Shown piece after piece: positions 1 to 10,489 of a DNA stretch of 64,000 bases (position 1 is the first letter of the stretch; each line of letters starts with the position of its first letter). The notes beneath the pieces are model-generated. The model ran no database searches. It saw only the letters and a program-made list of their open reading frames with translations, and was not told the origin of the DNA. The stretch spans positions 29,018,066-29,082,065 of the forward strand of contig OY759215.1 in assembly GCA_963662175.1 (NCBI GenBank), written 5' to 3'. Source of the DNA: Aradus depressus. Lineage: Eukaryota; Arthropoda; Insecta; Hemiptera; Aradidae. The translations under genes and the position numbers were made by a program.

Positions 1-232
1 GAGGGCAACCCACAGGCGGCTACTCTCATAAAACTGTACCAGATGGGGGTGACTATGGTACTTAATTTAATAATGCGGGGCTTTATTTTGTTGCTCTAGC
101 CTAGGTTTGTTTATTGGCATTGATTGGTGTCAAAGATTTTGAGATTTATGAAATTATAAACACAACAAGTACAAATCTAAATACTGTGACGTGCTATTGA
201 CAGCGGCCAATACACTATGACTGGATGAGAGA

Positions 233-495
233 GCAAGCTCAGAGGTAAGCTACTGCTTGTCTACTGAGCTCAGGTTTTTTTAGGTCCTTAGGTTTTTTAT
301 CTGGGAAAACCTTAAAACCTTGAGCAAGCCGTCCTTCAGATGATCTCGATCCTGTGCGATGTCAGGTGCTCGTTAAAGACTCTTACCCTAGGTAGGCAAC
401 ATTTAGAACTCCCCAGTAGAGTCGGACTCATGTCCATCAGAGCGACGAAAGAGCACTCTGGTAGCAGACGATATGATCTCGCATCCACATCAACA
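233..495 (+). repeat. tRNA-derived SINE copy, degenerate
   Basis: Member of the SINE family best seen at 8852-9184. The tRNA-like head is eroded (no clear B box). The body has the family landmarks in order: the TCCTTCRGATG block, GATGTCAGG, CTCGTTAAAGAC, TAGGTAGGCAA, GTAGAGTCGG, and the CCAGAG...CTCTGG hairpin ending in GATATGA. Non-coding retroposon mobilised by a LINE in trans. Confidence 0.8.
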
Positions 496-599
496 TACCA
501 ACCACGCTTATAGATCACTCTCTCTCTCTCTCCCTCCTGTGGTAAAAAGATAATTTTAATGTTAAATTAAAATAATTAAATAAATATATAATTCAAAAA

Positions 600-960
600 A
601 TAAATATAAAAATAAATAAACAATAAGAATTACCACATTTCCTGTAGAAATTTTATAACTGGTCTTCTATTTAATTTTGATTTCTACAGTAGTTTTCCAA
701 AAGGGCCCTTAAAAAAACATCAAAAGTTCAAGACGTGCAATATAAAAAAATTTCAATTAACAAACTTTTCATTTGGATTTCTGAAGAGATGCCATGTTTT
801 TCTAAATTTTTCAAATATAATATATTATATATTTATATCTAACCCAAAGGTTTTCAAATTATCTTACTGAGCCAACAGGGAAAATAAATAGAATAGAATT
901 TAGGAGAACAAATAGTTTGGGTTTATTTTTTTTTAAATCATCTACCTACATTATTAAATA
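600..960. repeat. Dispersed AT-rich repeat, copy A
   Basis: Clearly similar to 50180-50510: shared blocks include ACCACATTTYCTGTAGAAAT, TTTCATTTGGATTTCT and AAATTATCTTACTG. The second copy lies just 3' of a jockey-like ORF remnant, so this is probably LINE 3' UTR sequence. No open frame of note. Confidence 0.6.
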
Positions 961-1178
961 AAAAAAAAAACTAAACATTAAAACAAACAAAAATAAATAA
1001 AAAAATCTTAAAAACTAAATTCTTAACACTACCTATTTCAATCTTTTTTTTGTTTTATATTTTTTTGCCTTTCTTTAAAAAGTTATATACTTCTAGGCAT
1101 ACCTATATTCTGTACATATAAACAAACAACCGTACTAATAGAAATAAAAGAAGTTGTCTTCCCACTGTTTTATTTTAT

Positions 1179-1220
1179 ACCAGAACCGGTTTTCGACGCA
1201 ACAGCGTCATCATCAGTGGT
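1179..1220 (-). ncRNA. Hammerhead-ribozyme-like motif, left arm
   Basis: Exact mirror of the motif at 1272-1313, read on the minus strand: ACCA, CTGATGA, extra T, 5-bp stem II with 4-nt loop, GAAA, palindromic stem III AACCGGTT, then C as nucleotide 17 and TGGT closing stem I. All core residues of a type I hammerhead are present. The extra U before stem II departs from the canonical core. Activity is inferred, not shown. Confidence 0.6.
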
Positions 1221-1271
1221 TCATCCCACCCACACAGCACAGCCAACCGCTGTGCTGTGTGGGTGGGATGA

Positions 1272-1313
1272 ACCACTGATGATGACGCTGTTGCGTCGAA
1301 AACCGGTTCTGGT
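1272..1313 (+). ncRNA. Hammerhead-ribozyme-like motif, right arm
   Basis: Stem I 5' strand ACCA 1272-1275; core CTGATGA 1276-1282; extra T 1283; stem II GACGC 1284-1288 / GCGTC 1293-1297 with loop TGTT; GAAA 1298-1301; stem III AACCGGTT 1301-1308, self-complementary with no loop; C17 at 1309, where cleavage would occur; stem I 3' strand TGGT 1310-1313. A loopless stem III needs two molecules, as known for Penelope-associated hammerheads. Confidence 0.65.
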
Positions 1314-1395
1314 ATAAAATAAAACAGTGGGAAGACAACATCTCTTTTATTTCTATTAGAAATCTCGTCCCACAAATCTTACTATCACATATAAA

Positions 1396-1684
1396 CAACC
1401 GTATCTTCTTTGCGGATCAATTTCACCGTCAATTCACTTCTATTTAGTTCATCACAACTTAAGCCTAAACACCACTCTCTATCTCCACTCAGAGCGTCTC
1501 CATTCAACCTAGGCCTCGACTCGTCTCGCCACACACTAAAAAAACAGCTGATGGCCGTGTTTTTTTTTTACTCATTTGCTTTAAATGAAATGGTTTCTTA
1601 TAATTTAATTACTAATTCAATTGTTTTTATAGAAAAATAAATATAATAATTTTTTTTTATTACTAGTATTTTAAATGTGGGATT
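1396..1684. other. No recognisable feature
   Basis: Mixed-composition sequence without a convincing ORF or repeat I can name. A faint resemblance to 50590-50720 suggests old LINE 3' UTR. Confidence 0.4.
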
Positions 1685-1689
1685 TATTT

Positions 1690-1795
1690 TTTTTATACAT
1701 CACACTCCCCCTTCTCAAAATCCTTTCATTCTAGCATATAAGAAAGTCACTCTCACAATTACGCTGTATAATGAAACAAAAAAATACCGCTGACG
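1690..1795 (-). repeat. Palindromic MITE fragment
   Basis: Carries the internal blocks of the MITE family seen at 5217-5398, 12432-12665, 17841-18070 and 20700-20851: the TATAAGAAAGTCACTCTCA block, TTACGCTGTATAATGAA, and the CCGCTGACGCCAA centre. Both ends of the family are missing. Confidence 0.6.
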
Positions 1796-1874
1796 CCAAC
1801 TCATTACTTTTAAGATAGACTTTTTGTAATTGTTTTTTTATTAAAAATGATATAAGATCTCATATAAGAGTAGA

Positions 1875-2980
1875 GTGAGAAGAGCTACTGTACTATGTGC
1901 TGTGTGCTATGTGTTATGTGCTATGTGTGACCAGGGCCGGGTAATTACACCAGTTGATGTAGTTTGTGGACTGGAGCACATGTTCCATTATGGGCTCTTC
2001 CTCCCCATCTCCTTCCGTTATTACCGCCCTACGATCCATCTTCTTGGACGTCACACTTCTTCTCTTCCTTCACACGAGGGCCCACCTCCTCAGTCTTCAG
2101 TCTTCAGTCTCTCGCTGACAGACATCACAACTAATAAGACTCCTCTTCACATCAGATAACAACTACAATCCTTTGTCGTTGTCCTTGTCCTAACACAAAG
2201 TTCAAGAGAAAATGGTCAACAGGAACGTTTCAGATCTAAAAAAAACAATTTTAGATTTTATTTTTAAAAAGTTAAGGTAAAAAAGAACGAATTATTCCAT
2301 TAACAGTAGATGTTTAGAATGGTAGCTATTTTATATATTGGGAGCAAGTGGACTGTATTAGAGGAAATGAATATCAAATTATGTATATAGAGGGAGGGAA
2401 GGATAGAGACAAAAGCAGGTACCTTAGTTTGAGGTGAATCGCCGGGACAGCCGGTATATTCAGTGTTCTCATCTCCGGTGGTTCTTCTCGCATACGTATG
2501 GTCTCGGGAAGGTCCTCATATACTGGTTGACTACAGAGGCGCCTCTTACATACATCCAGAGTCCGGAACTTCCTCCTACATGCTGAGGTCCCCTTGGAAG
2601 GGAGGGGAGAGCGTCCTTATCTTTTCAGGCAGGCTATTTCCTATATCAACCTAGAGTACCATCTCTATCCTCTACCATATACCCAGAAAACGGGAAAATT
2701 GATCTGGTCTGTTACGAAACAGTAGAGTAAAGTGTCATGTTCTGGAACAAGGTCACCAAGGGGTCTTGAAGGGCCAGGAGTCGTTGTCCTATGGAGGAGT
2801 CAAGATCTCTGAGCTAACCACTTTCCTATCGATATTTTTTTTTTGTTCTCTTTTATTTTTTTTATCCATTTTTACACTTATTTCATCTCTACTATATTTT
2901 AAATTTATATATTTTTTTCGCTCCCCCTCCAAATCCAGTCAACCGTTTGCTCTAATATTCCATAGTAGATGTAGATCTTC
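1875..2980. other. Apparently unique interval, no gene recognised
   Basis: Somewhat higher GC than the surroundings, especially 1960-2110 and 2440-2800. Small open frames (for example 2463-2654) have no recognisable motif. TGTGCTATGTGT-type short repeats lie at 1895-1930. I see no promoter or splice pattern that would define a gene. Confidence 0.3.
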
Positions 2981-2983
2981 ATA

Positions 2984-3735
2984 CTAAATTATGTGTCGAT
3001 AAATTCCAGCAGTTATTAAAGTTTGTAAATTGAGCCCCACCTTCCCTTCGGCCGAAATCGATAAAATTTGACAGGTTTAGTCCTCATTGGGTTTTGACTT
3101 TAAATATTTCGTGTAGAATCATTCATTCTATCGAAAGTTATTTAGATTTTGAGTTAAGCCTCCTCAATGAGTGACATAACCTGTCAAATTTCAGCAATAT
3201 CAGTTAAAAGGAAGAGTGGGGCGTTCAGGTGAGGGGAGACAATTCAAAAACTCTAATAACTGCCTATGTAATGAATTTATCGACACAAAATTAAGTCCTT
3301 TTGGTATATTTACAATCAGTTAAAATATAACTATAAGTAAATTTGATAACAGTGACTATAAAAAAATAAAAAATAATAATGATAAAAAAATAAATAAAAA
3401 AAAATAAAAAAAATAATAAAAATAAAAAAATAAGTAAATTTTAAAAAAAATAATAAAAAATAAAAAAATATATACCTATATAAAACAAATACCTATATAC
3501 AAAATAATAAATGGCAATATAATACAAGATAGTTAAAACAAATAATGAGAAGCAAGAGAGAAATGAACATGAATATGTAGAAAATAATAAAATTAAGTAT
3601 GTGGATTTAGGAGCCCCTATGTAAGTCAACTGTTGAATATTAGCGCAAATGGTCGACTGGTTTTGGAGAGAGAGTGAAAAGCTTATTGATCAATTCTGGA
3701 GAAGTAAATTGTCGGTGATTCACCGACGAATTTTT
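2984..3735. repeat. Modular CTTCCCC repeat, two opposed halves
   Basis: 2984-3170 is in minus orientation and 3171-3300 in plus, meeting head to head. The plus 3' end of the family (GGTCGACTGGTTTTGG, then GAAGTAAATTG and GATTCACCGACGA) follows at 3600-3735 after an A-rich stretch (3355-3480). The body is built of repeated modules with a TAATGAATTTATCGACAC core. Confidence 0.65.
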
Positions 3736-4441
3736 TTTCAGATTTTGGAATAAGAAGATCTGACAACATGAAATTCTTTTAAGAAAACTCCACATCAAAT
3801 TTCTGACCGATTTTATAACTTCTCCTACACTTTGTCTAACTGAGGAAGTAATGAAGTTAGGCCACAAGTGTATTAAAGTTTTTGTCAACGCAACTTCCAA
3901 GTACAAAAGATGAGATATGAATATATCCTTGTCCTAAACAAATAAAAGTAAAATTTCTGGAGAGCCTATAAAGCAACCTTCAGCTGGAGGTAGCTCCTCT
4001 TTGGAAGAGTATAAAAGATAATGAGTGCCCTTCAGAGATGTGAATAGCTTACAGCAACCTTACAGGGTTGGAGGGTAGTTCCCCCCAAAAAAAGGGTAGT
4101 CAAACAAGCCTTATGTGCAAACAAGGGTGACCTCTAGGGATGAAGAAAATATGAAGGGAGAGGAGACGAAAGAGGTACAGAAGCTTCAAAGGAGCCTAAA
4201 GGAGAATCATATAAAAGAGCAGGTTCTTCTGTGTCTGAGAGGTGAACAAACTGAAACTTTGCTTTGTGACAACTCTGGGACTTACAAGACGAGCTTCAGT
4301 CAGTCTGACCATTAGAGGAACAGTCAAGGTTGATCTCTGGCCAATCTCAAGAAATTATAAAATAAATCTTCACATTATATATATCCAATTCCAAAAAAAA
4401 TTCATTTACTCTATATTGTATCTTTATGAATTATACAAATA

Positions 4442-4484
4442 TGTGATGTGGCCACTACTACAAGACTTTATTATACCAACCAAG
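4442..4484 (+). repeat. MITE left terminus fragment
   Basis: GTGGCCACTACTACAAGAC followed by TTATACCAACCAAGC matches the left end of the palindromic MITE family. It is cut off at 4485, where another repeat begins. Confidence 0.55.
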
Positions 4485-5212
4485 CTTTTTGAAAAAAGTA
4501 TAACTCATAAAGGAATTAATTTCCCCACTTCTTGAAGTCAATAGATACAATAAAAAAATTTAAATTTCAAGTAAAAATGTTCATGTTAGAGGAAACCCTT
4601 TACACGAAAATGGAATTGTATTCTCACTGTTCAAAAATAATAATATAATCACAATAAAGAATTGTGTTTCATGTCCCAAAACATTATTTGATATAAAGCT
4701 TTCATTTTTATTTTTTGGGCAGAGTTCCTCCACACCTTAAAGGTCAGTCCAATGTACCTTATTGTTTTATTTATTCATTTATAATGGATTAATCTATATA
4801 TATATATATATTATTTTTCATATATTGTTATAGTTACATTGTTTTCTTTCTTTTCTATATCTCCCACATTGGGACCTGATGATGTGTCGTAAGAACGTCC
4901 CGAAACATCGTTGGGACACTTCCGAAGAGTTTTTTTTTGAAAAATAGTTATCTTAATTTTTATTAAGTTGAAAAAAGTGTCTACTTATTATAAACGTATC
5001 ATGTATTAATTTGGTTTATGATTCTCATATATTTTTAAGTATTTATTTGTTCAGTTTTTATTAATTCCATTTTACTTTTTTTAATAGTTATGTTATTACT
5101 ACTAATCATAGATGTGTTAGACTCAAGTACTCATTAAATCTAATTTATAAATTATTTTGACGTATCCTATTACCATGTAATGGTTTAACGGAAATAAATT
5201 TATTATTATTAT
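4485..5212 (+). repeat. LINE-tail-like repeat with hammerhead-like core
   Basis: Matches 38102-38795 plus 39786-39843 over most of its length. It starts with the terminal 75-90 bp of the modular repeat (TTTTTGAAAAAAGTATAACT), contains a hammerhead-like core at 4866-4917, then the block ACTTCCGAAGAGTT, and ends TTTAACGGAAATAAATTT followed by (ATT)n. That tail also occurs, reversed, at 49304-49570, where it follows reverse-transcriptase coding sequence. This suggests a non-autonomous element using a LINE tail. Confidence 0.65.
4866..4917 (+). ncRNA. Hammerhead-like core, partly decayed
   Basis: CTGATGA 4875-4881, extra T, then an arm against ACGTCCC before GAAAC. The sister copy at 38519-38568 has a perfect 7-bp stem II. 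Here the 5' half is GTGTCGT and pairs less well. The expected stem I and stem III pairings are not evident, so this may be a relic or a different fold. Confidence 0.35.
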
Positions 5213-5216
5213 TACA

Positions 5217-5398
5217 GATCTCTCCACCCCCCTCCTTCTTCTCTAAATCATTTTATACAATACTTTCAGGTATATGAAAGCGTGATTCTTAGAGTTACTT
5301 TCTTATGTCTTATATGTATATACTCAGTAATGCCGTGATTTTGAGAAAGGGGAGCAGAAGAGAGAGTGACAAGTATAAGAAAGTCCTGTAATGGCCAC
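5217..5398 (+). repeat. Palindromic MITE, right two thirds
   Basis: Ends with the family terminus TATAAGAAAGTCCTGTAATG then GCCACATCA. Internally it has the CTTTCTTATG...CAGTAATGCC block and a purine-rich arm (GAGAAAGGGGAGCAGAAGAG). The left arm is pyrimidine-rich and complementary. Confidence 0.65.
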
Positions 5399-5409
5399 AT
5401 CACTCATAT

Positions 5410-6525
5410 TTTATTTTTTTGTAAAATGATTCTTTTTATTTGTATAATTACACTATGTAAAAAAAAATTATTTATACTTATTTCTTTGTGTTAGGTAAGT
5501 GTATGAAAGTAATGTGCTGAACGCGAATATGCCATTCATTTTTTACAGATGTCGATTCTTTTCGATATTTTAAGGTTTTTTTATTAATTTCAAATTTACC
5601 GCATTTCTAGCAATCGAAGATGTTCAAACTAATCACCAGTAGATAGATGGCTCTAACCTGGTGTTCCAACTTTATTAATATAAAGCTGGAAGGCTTCAAT
5701 ATATCGACTTCTGTAACAAATCAACAATATACATCGATGTTTTTTCACAAAATGTCTTCCTGTTGTTTGTGGGTGTCGATGCACTTCTGTGGTTATAAGT
5801 AAAGTTGATTGTTATCTTTTAAAGTAAAATGTTATCATCCAGAAATATGATATTAGTAGCTTTTATGAAAATTAAAAAATTTATTATCATAGCCAAAATA
5901 TTAACACTTAAGAAAAACTACTTGTATATTCATAATCAGCATCATCAAATAAACATTAAAAAACTAAGATAAACAAAAACTTGGTCAAATTTTGTTACGT
6001 AGTGTTATTTTACCTCACTCTTACCAAAATTATGTCGGTCCTTCTGGAACACCATCCCCTGTTTTCTAAATCTTAAAATTTACTGGATAACTAGAAAGAA
6101 AAAGAAAAGAAGGCTAAAACAGAAACTTTAACTTTTTTTTTTTAAGGGTCAATTTAATCGATTTGGTCATGGCTGCCCTTTAAAATGTGATTTTTTTAAA
6201 AATTATTAATAGAAATCAGGGTGTAAATTGTATTATTGGGCGATTATTTAGAGATAAGTGTAAAATGGAGATGGTTAAAAAGAATTTAGGTAAATAGATG
6301 AAAGAGTGATGGATATGGAAAAAACGAAGAAAATGAATTCTCAAATGGATATAGTAGAAACAAATGAATGAAGGGGAGTGAATGTTATCTTATCAGAGAG
6401 GAGTCTCATAGCTCTGAGAACAATTTGGCTCTTTCTAAGAAAGTAATGAGCGAATCTAAGATAGGGGAGGGGTCAGACAACAGAAGATGAAGTTGGGAGG
6501 GATGAGCAAGGTTCTTGAGATGCTA
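5410..6525. other. No gene or named repeat seen
   Basis: AT-rich with short ORFs only. A MITE-like scrap (AAAGTAATGTGCTGA) lies near 5507. Otherwise nothing I can name. Confidence 0.35.
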
Positions 6526-6529
6526 AAAA

Positions 6530-6945
6530 CTGGGAGAGTCTAGGAAACTCTAACTGCCGTTGTAATGAATGACAACACCTATTATTTTTCAGCGGAATCA
6601 GCCGAAAGAAAGGGAGGGGGGGGGGGGGGGGGGCTCAACTCAAAAATCCCAATAACGGCAGTTGTAATGAATTTATTGAGATGAAATTTTATATTTTAAT
6701 TCGAAACTTCATAGAAATAGCACACAAATTTTGCGAGACATGAGTCGAAGAGAAGGGGGGAGCAGAGAAGCAGGGCTCGACTCCAATACTTTAATAACTG
6801 ACGATGTACGAATGTTTCAACATAAAATATAGTATGAAGATTCAGAAGCCATTTTGTAAGTCAAATATGGAGTTTTAGCCCAAAATATTGGCTTTGGAGT
6901 GAACATTCAATTATTAAATGATTCACCGACAGATTTTTTCCCTAT
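6530..6945 (+). repeat. Modular CTTCCCC repeat copy with poly-G run
   Basis: Contains two modules (AACTGCCGTTGTAATGAAT and AACGGCAGTTGTAATGAATT) and the 3' block ending GATTCACCGACAGA. An 18-nt G run at 6616-6633 replaces the usual short G-rich AGGGGGCTCAACTC junction. Confidence 0.7.
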
Positions 6946-7061
6946 AATCACCAATAACTAATATTATTCTATCAAACCTCTTTATTCTGTTATATTAATA
7001 CAAATACATATTCACTCATGAATATCCTGTATGAGTAGGCAGAAAACGGAAATATGACGTT

Positions 7062-7256
7062 ATGAAAGTTTTCCAGAAGGCAAGTGGTGCTTTCCTTTCT
7101 TTCAAAAGTAAGAAGCTGAAAGGTTTTTCCTATCTAAAAAGTTTCTTGAGAGCTTGGCACTTGGAAAATAAGTTTCTTCGACCTGTTGACCCTCCCTACC
7201 CTTCGGAAACCCTTCGTAAATCTTATCGTCAGGGAAAACAACCGGAAAATACATAA
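7062..7256 (+). other. Short unassigned ORF, 64 codons
   Basis: An ATG-initiated frame between two modular repeats; lysine-rich with no motif I recognise. Its length is compatible with chance in this composition. Probably not a gene. Confidence 0.1.
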
Positions 7257-7353
7257 ATGAAAGTATTTTATTTTGGAATTTAGTTCATAATTATTGCTAA
7301 CTTCCATCATTATTTCTATAGTAGGAAGAATGAAAGACTATGTTTAAATAATT

Positions 7354-8150
7354 AAAAATGGCTTTTCTCTTTTTGAAAAAAATTGTAACTCATAAAGAAA
7401 TTACCTTTTTTTTTAATGCTCTTCCCCACTTCTTAAAGACAATAGAAACAATAAAAAAGTCGTTGTTAGGTGCTCCTAAATCCTCGGACTAAATATTGTG
7501 TCGATAAATTCATTACATCGGCAGTTATTCGGGTTTTTGAATTGAGCCTTATTCCCTAAACCTCTTACGTTCAGCAGATTTTGCTGAAATTTGACCGGTT
7601 ATGTTCTCATTGGGTTTTGACTTTAAATACGAAATTTCATGTTGATAAATTCATTTCTTCGGCAGTATTTGGAGTTTTTGAGTTGAGCCCCTTCTCTGAA
7701 CCCCTCTGCCGATTCCGCTGAAAATTAATCAATGTCGTCCTAATTGGGTTTAGAATTCACGTATAAAAATTTTTGTTGATACATTTTTTAATTACCCTCT
7801 CCTGTAATTCCCATTGGTCGAAATGACTGAAATTCGATAGGAATGTTCTTTATGAAATTTTGATGTTAAGCCTCCCCCCTAATCCCCATTTTCCATTCGT
7901 TCGATTTGGCTGAAAATAAATAGGCGTAATTGTTAGAAGGTTCTGGATTTACAGATGAGATTTCGAGTTATGGGAGCTATTGTGTTCACAGGCACACACA
8001 TAGTTGCACAGTCACAGAAACAAAGTCAGATAATTTTATTTTTTCATATTTGGAATCTGGAGGTCGAAAAACATGAATTGAAAACTCTGCATTAAATTTT
8101 AGACCGATTACAAAACTTCCCCTATACTTCATATAGATGGGGGAAGTATA
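7354..8150 (-). repeat. Modular CTTCCCC repeat, near full length
   Basis: One of the most complete copies, read on minus. It starts at the GGGGGAAGT block near 8150, has an A-rich leader, then several about 130-bp modules each holding GGCCGAAT-type, AACTGCCGATGTAATGAATT-type and GGGTTTTGACTTTAAAT-type blocks (shown here as their complements), and ends at 7354 with CTTTTTGAAAAAAATTG. No ORF. Mechanism of spread unknown. Confidence 0.7.
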
Positions 8151-8159
8151 TGTTTGCCG

Positions 8160-8660
8160 CAGCGCCGAGAGTTGGTCATCTAGTTTGCCTCTGTGACTGT
8201 TGCTTTGCTTTTGCGCTCAGGCAGTCTCAGTTTATTCGTATCGAATATTCGACATAGTGTTAGTTGTAAGCTGTAAGCCCGAACTAATATCGGTCAAATT
8301 TCGGGTTTACGGCGTAACACGGCCAGTTCCCGATGACAGCACAATGGGGGAGGGGTCGACATCGACATGGGACCAATATGTCTACGATTTATTGGAGGGA
8401 GGCTGTGGAACTAATACGGGGAGGAGGGGAGGGCATTGTAAGTTGGAAGCTAGTCTTGATTAAATGTTAATACAGAGAGAGAGGCGTGAAGAGACGCGGT
8501 ACTTTAAATTCAGAACAGATGTCGCAAGGGTCGGAGGGTCTTACAGAGACAACCCCAAGGTGTCCAAGTCAGCATGTCATTCAGTCGAGGGTGATTCACC
8601 CTTCCAATCATCACCTACCAAAACTACATCTCAGATCCCCAAATAACTTTTTCCATATTA
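8160..8660 (+). other. Possible first exon and open frames, unassigned
   Basis: A less AT-rich stretch between repeats. An ATG at 8344 in good context (CACAATGG) opens a frame running to a strong 5' splice-site match GTAAGT at 8438-8443. Downstream, 8464-8646 and 8486-8785 are open in two frames. No family recognised, no acceptor at a sensible distance was found, and the 3' end runs into a modular repeat near 8660. It could be a transposon leader instead. Confidence 0.25.
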
Positions 8661-8851
8661 ATGAACAGGGTTCCCTTGAAGAAAAATCGAAGTATAAGGG
8701 ATGTTATGTAATCGATAAGAAATTCGATCTTCACTTTTCACCGGATTTTCATCACTTTTCCAAAAAAAAAAGTGTCTTTTCATGATTATTTTTCCCTTCC
8801 CTAGGTCACAATATGCGAAATATAAAAAATAATAATAAAAAAAAGGATTGA

Positions 8852-9184
8852 GGGCACCGGTAGCTCAGTGGTATGCGTGCTTGCCTTCTGAGCTTAAGAT
8901 CGTGGGTTCGAAACCCGGCCGAGGCCTTAAGTTTATTTTATCTGGGAGGTAAAATAAACTTAAGCAAGCCGTCCTTCGGATGGGACCTTAAGCGATGGTC
9001 CCGAGTCTGTACGATGTCAGGTACTCGTTAAAGACCCGCTCTAGGTGAATAAAAATTTAGGGTAGGCAAAATTTAGGACTCCCACAGTAGAGTCGGGCTC
9101 ATGTCCACCAGAGTGACGAAAGAGCGCTCTGGTAGTAGGCGATATAACCTCGCAGTTAAAGCCCGGGCATGAGTCATAATAACT
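8852..9184 (+). mobile_element. tRNA-derived SINE, nearly complete
   Basis: Reference copy for the family, about 333 bp. The tRNA-like head has an A box TAGCTCAGTGGT at 8861-8872 and a B box GGTTCGAAACC at 8905-8915, the internal RNA polymerase III promoter. A hairpin-forming pair (TTAAGTTTATTTTA...TAAAATAAACTTAA, 8927-8956) follows, then the conserved body and a CCAGAGTGAC...CGCTCTGG hairpin. It ends GGGCATGAGTCATAAT plus a short ACTAACTA-type tail. At least 14 other copies or fragments lie in this window. The tRNA parent is not clear; the D-arm resembles tRNA-Gly. Confidence 0.9.
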
Positions 9185-9433
9185 ATCTAACTAACTAAAA
9201 ATAATGATGTTAGTAATGAAAATATAAAACAAAAGTCGATACGACAGATCTTATAGAAGGATATCTGTGGAGGAACTCTGCCAAGAAAATGAAAATTAAA
9301 GCCATATATCAAATAATGTTTTTTTGTGTATGAAACATGATTTATATACCATGGTTATTCTATTCTTATTGAAAAAAAAAAAATAGAGGGTTTTTTCTCA
9401 CATGAACATTTTCAGTTGAAGTTAACATTTCAC

Positions 9434-10100
9434 TTTCCCAGGTATAAGAAGTATAAGGGAAGATAAAAATTCAATGCAGAATTTTCAAGAAAATTTCAAG
9501 TTTCCAGATTCCAAATATGAAAAAAGAATGTTTGACTGTTTTTCTGTGAGGCTGTGCGTCTGTGTTTGTGCCTATGAACACAATAACTCCCATAACACGA
9601 AAATTCATATGTGAATCTGGAACCCTCTAACGACGACTCCTGTTCATCAGCCTAATCGACCAAAGGGAAGGGGAGATCAGAGGGGGCTCAACACAAAAAT
9701 CCAATAACTGCCGAAGTAATGAATGTATCTATATGAAACTTCATATCTAAAGTCAAAATCCAATGAGGACGTAACCTATTAAATTTCAGGGATATCGGCT
9801 GAAGGGAAGGGGGGCTCAATTTATAAACTGGAATAACTGCCGATGTAATGAATTTATCTACACGAAATTTAGTATGAGGATTTAGGAGCTTCTATGTAAG
9901 TCCAATGTTGAATACTAGCGCAAACGGTCGACTGGTTTTGGAGGGGGAGCAAAAAGTTAATTGATTAATTCGTTCTGGGGAAGTACATTGCAAGTGATTC
10001 ACTTACAAGTTTTTTTTATTGCTTCTATCTTAAAGAAGTGGGGAAGGGCATTAAAAAAACTTATTTTCTATATGAGTTATAGGGTTTTTTTTCAAAAAGA
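9434..10100 (+). repeat. Modular CTTCCCC repeat, near full length
   Basis: Plus-strand counterpart of 7354-8150. It has a TTTCCCAGGTATAAGAAG start, a TGTCTGTG-like leader near 9545, three modules, the GGTCGACTGGTTTTGG block at 9927, GGGGAAGTACATTG, and ends near CAAAAAGAG at 10100. No protein coding. Confidence 0.7.
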
Positions 10101-10108
10101 GAGAAGCA

Positions 10109-10486
10109 ATGTTTAATTATTTAACCTTAACGAGGAGGGCCAAGATAATTGTGACTTGGGCGTTGAAGCGGAAGGTATTCAGAAAGATTTTCGGACCTGT
10201 TTTCGATAACGGCAGTTGGCGTATCCGGAAGAACAGAGAATTTAGAGATCTCCATGAGAAGTCCGACCTGGTGTCCGTAGAGAGAATGGGAGGAGGAACA
10301 CTCCCTAAACAAGGCCTCTAAGGTAGGCCAGGCGGTGCCAGGAGAAGAGGAAGACAGACTCCGTTAGCGGACGATGTCGAGGCGGATCTTCGAGTATTGG
10401 GAATCAGAGGATGGAGGGAGAAGGTTTTAGATCGAGACGGATGGAGGAGGATTGTAGTGGAGGCCTGGGTTCTATCAGGACCCTAG
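10109..10486 (+). pseudogene. Non-LTR retrotransposon ORF C-terminus, broken
   Basis: One continuous frame, interrupted by a single in-frame TAA at 10319-10321, reads like the region downstream of the reverse transcriptase in common insect LINEs. Recognisable blocks: a basic segment with RKIFGP, then NGSWRIRKNREF, then RRRGRQ, then DDVEADL and GWRRIVVEA before the stop at 10484-10486. A second copy of the last part is at 22825-23040 on minus. Only the C-terminal about 125 residues survive, so it cannot encode an active enzyme. The clade (RTE-like is my guess) is not certain. Confidence 0.75.
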
Positions 10487-10489
10487 TGC

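Larger units (their letters stand above)
1135..1359. repeat. Near-perfect fold-back (inverted repeat)
   Basis: Arms 1153-1243 and 1249-1339 are perfect 91-bp inverted copies around a 5-nt spacer CAACC. Beyond a 2/4-nt difference the symmetry continues outward to 1135 and 1359. Each arm carries a hammerhead-like motif (1179-1220 on minus, 1272-1313 on plus). The right flank, starting GAAATCTCGTCCCACAA near 1359, recurs at 19159-19193, so the fold-back lies in or next to a dispersed repeat. Short minus-strand ORFs here are by-products of the palindrome. Confidence 0.9.

Noticed and set aside
1175..1398. Two minus-strand ORFs over the fold-back
   Set aside because: Shadows of a palindrome that shows RNA-structure features instead.
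8852..8925. A functional tRNA gene
   Set aside because: A and B boxes are present, but acceptor and anticodon stems do not pair properly and the sequence continues into a repeated SINE body.
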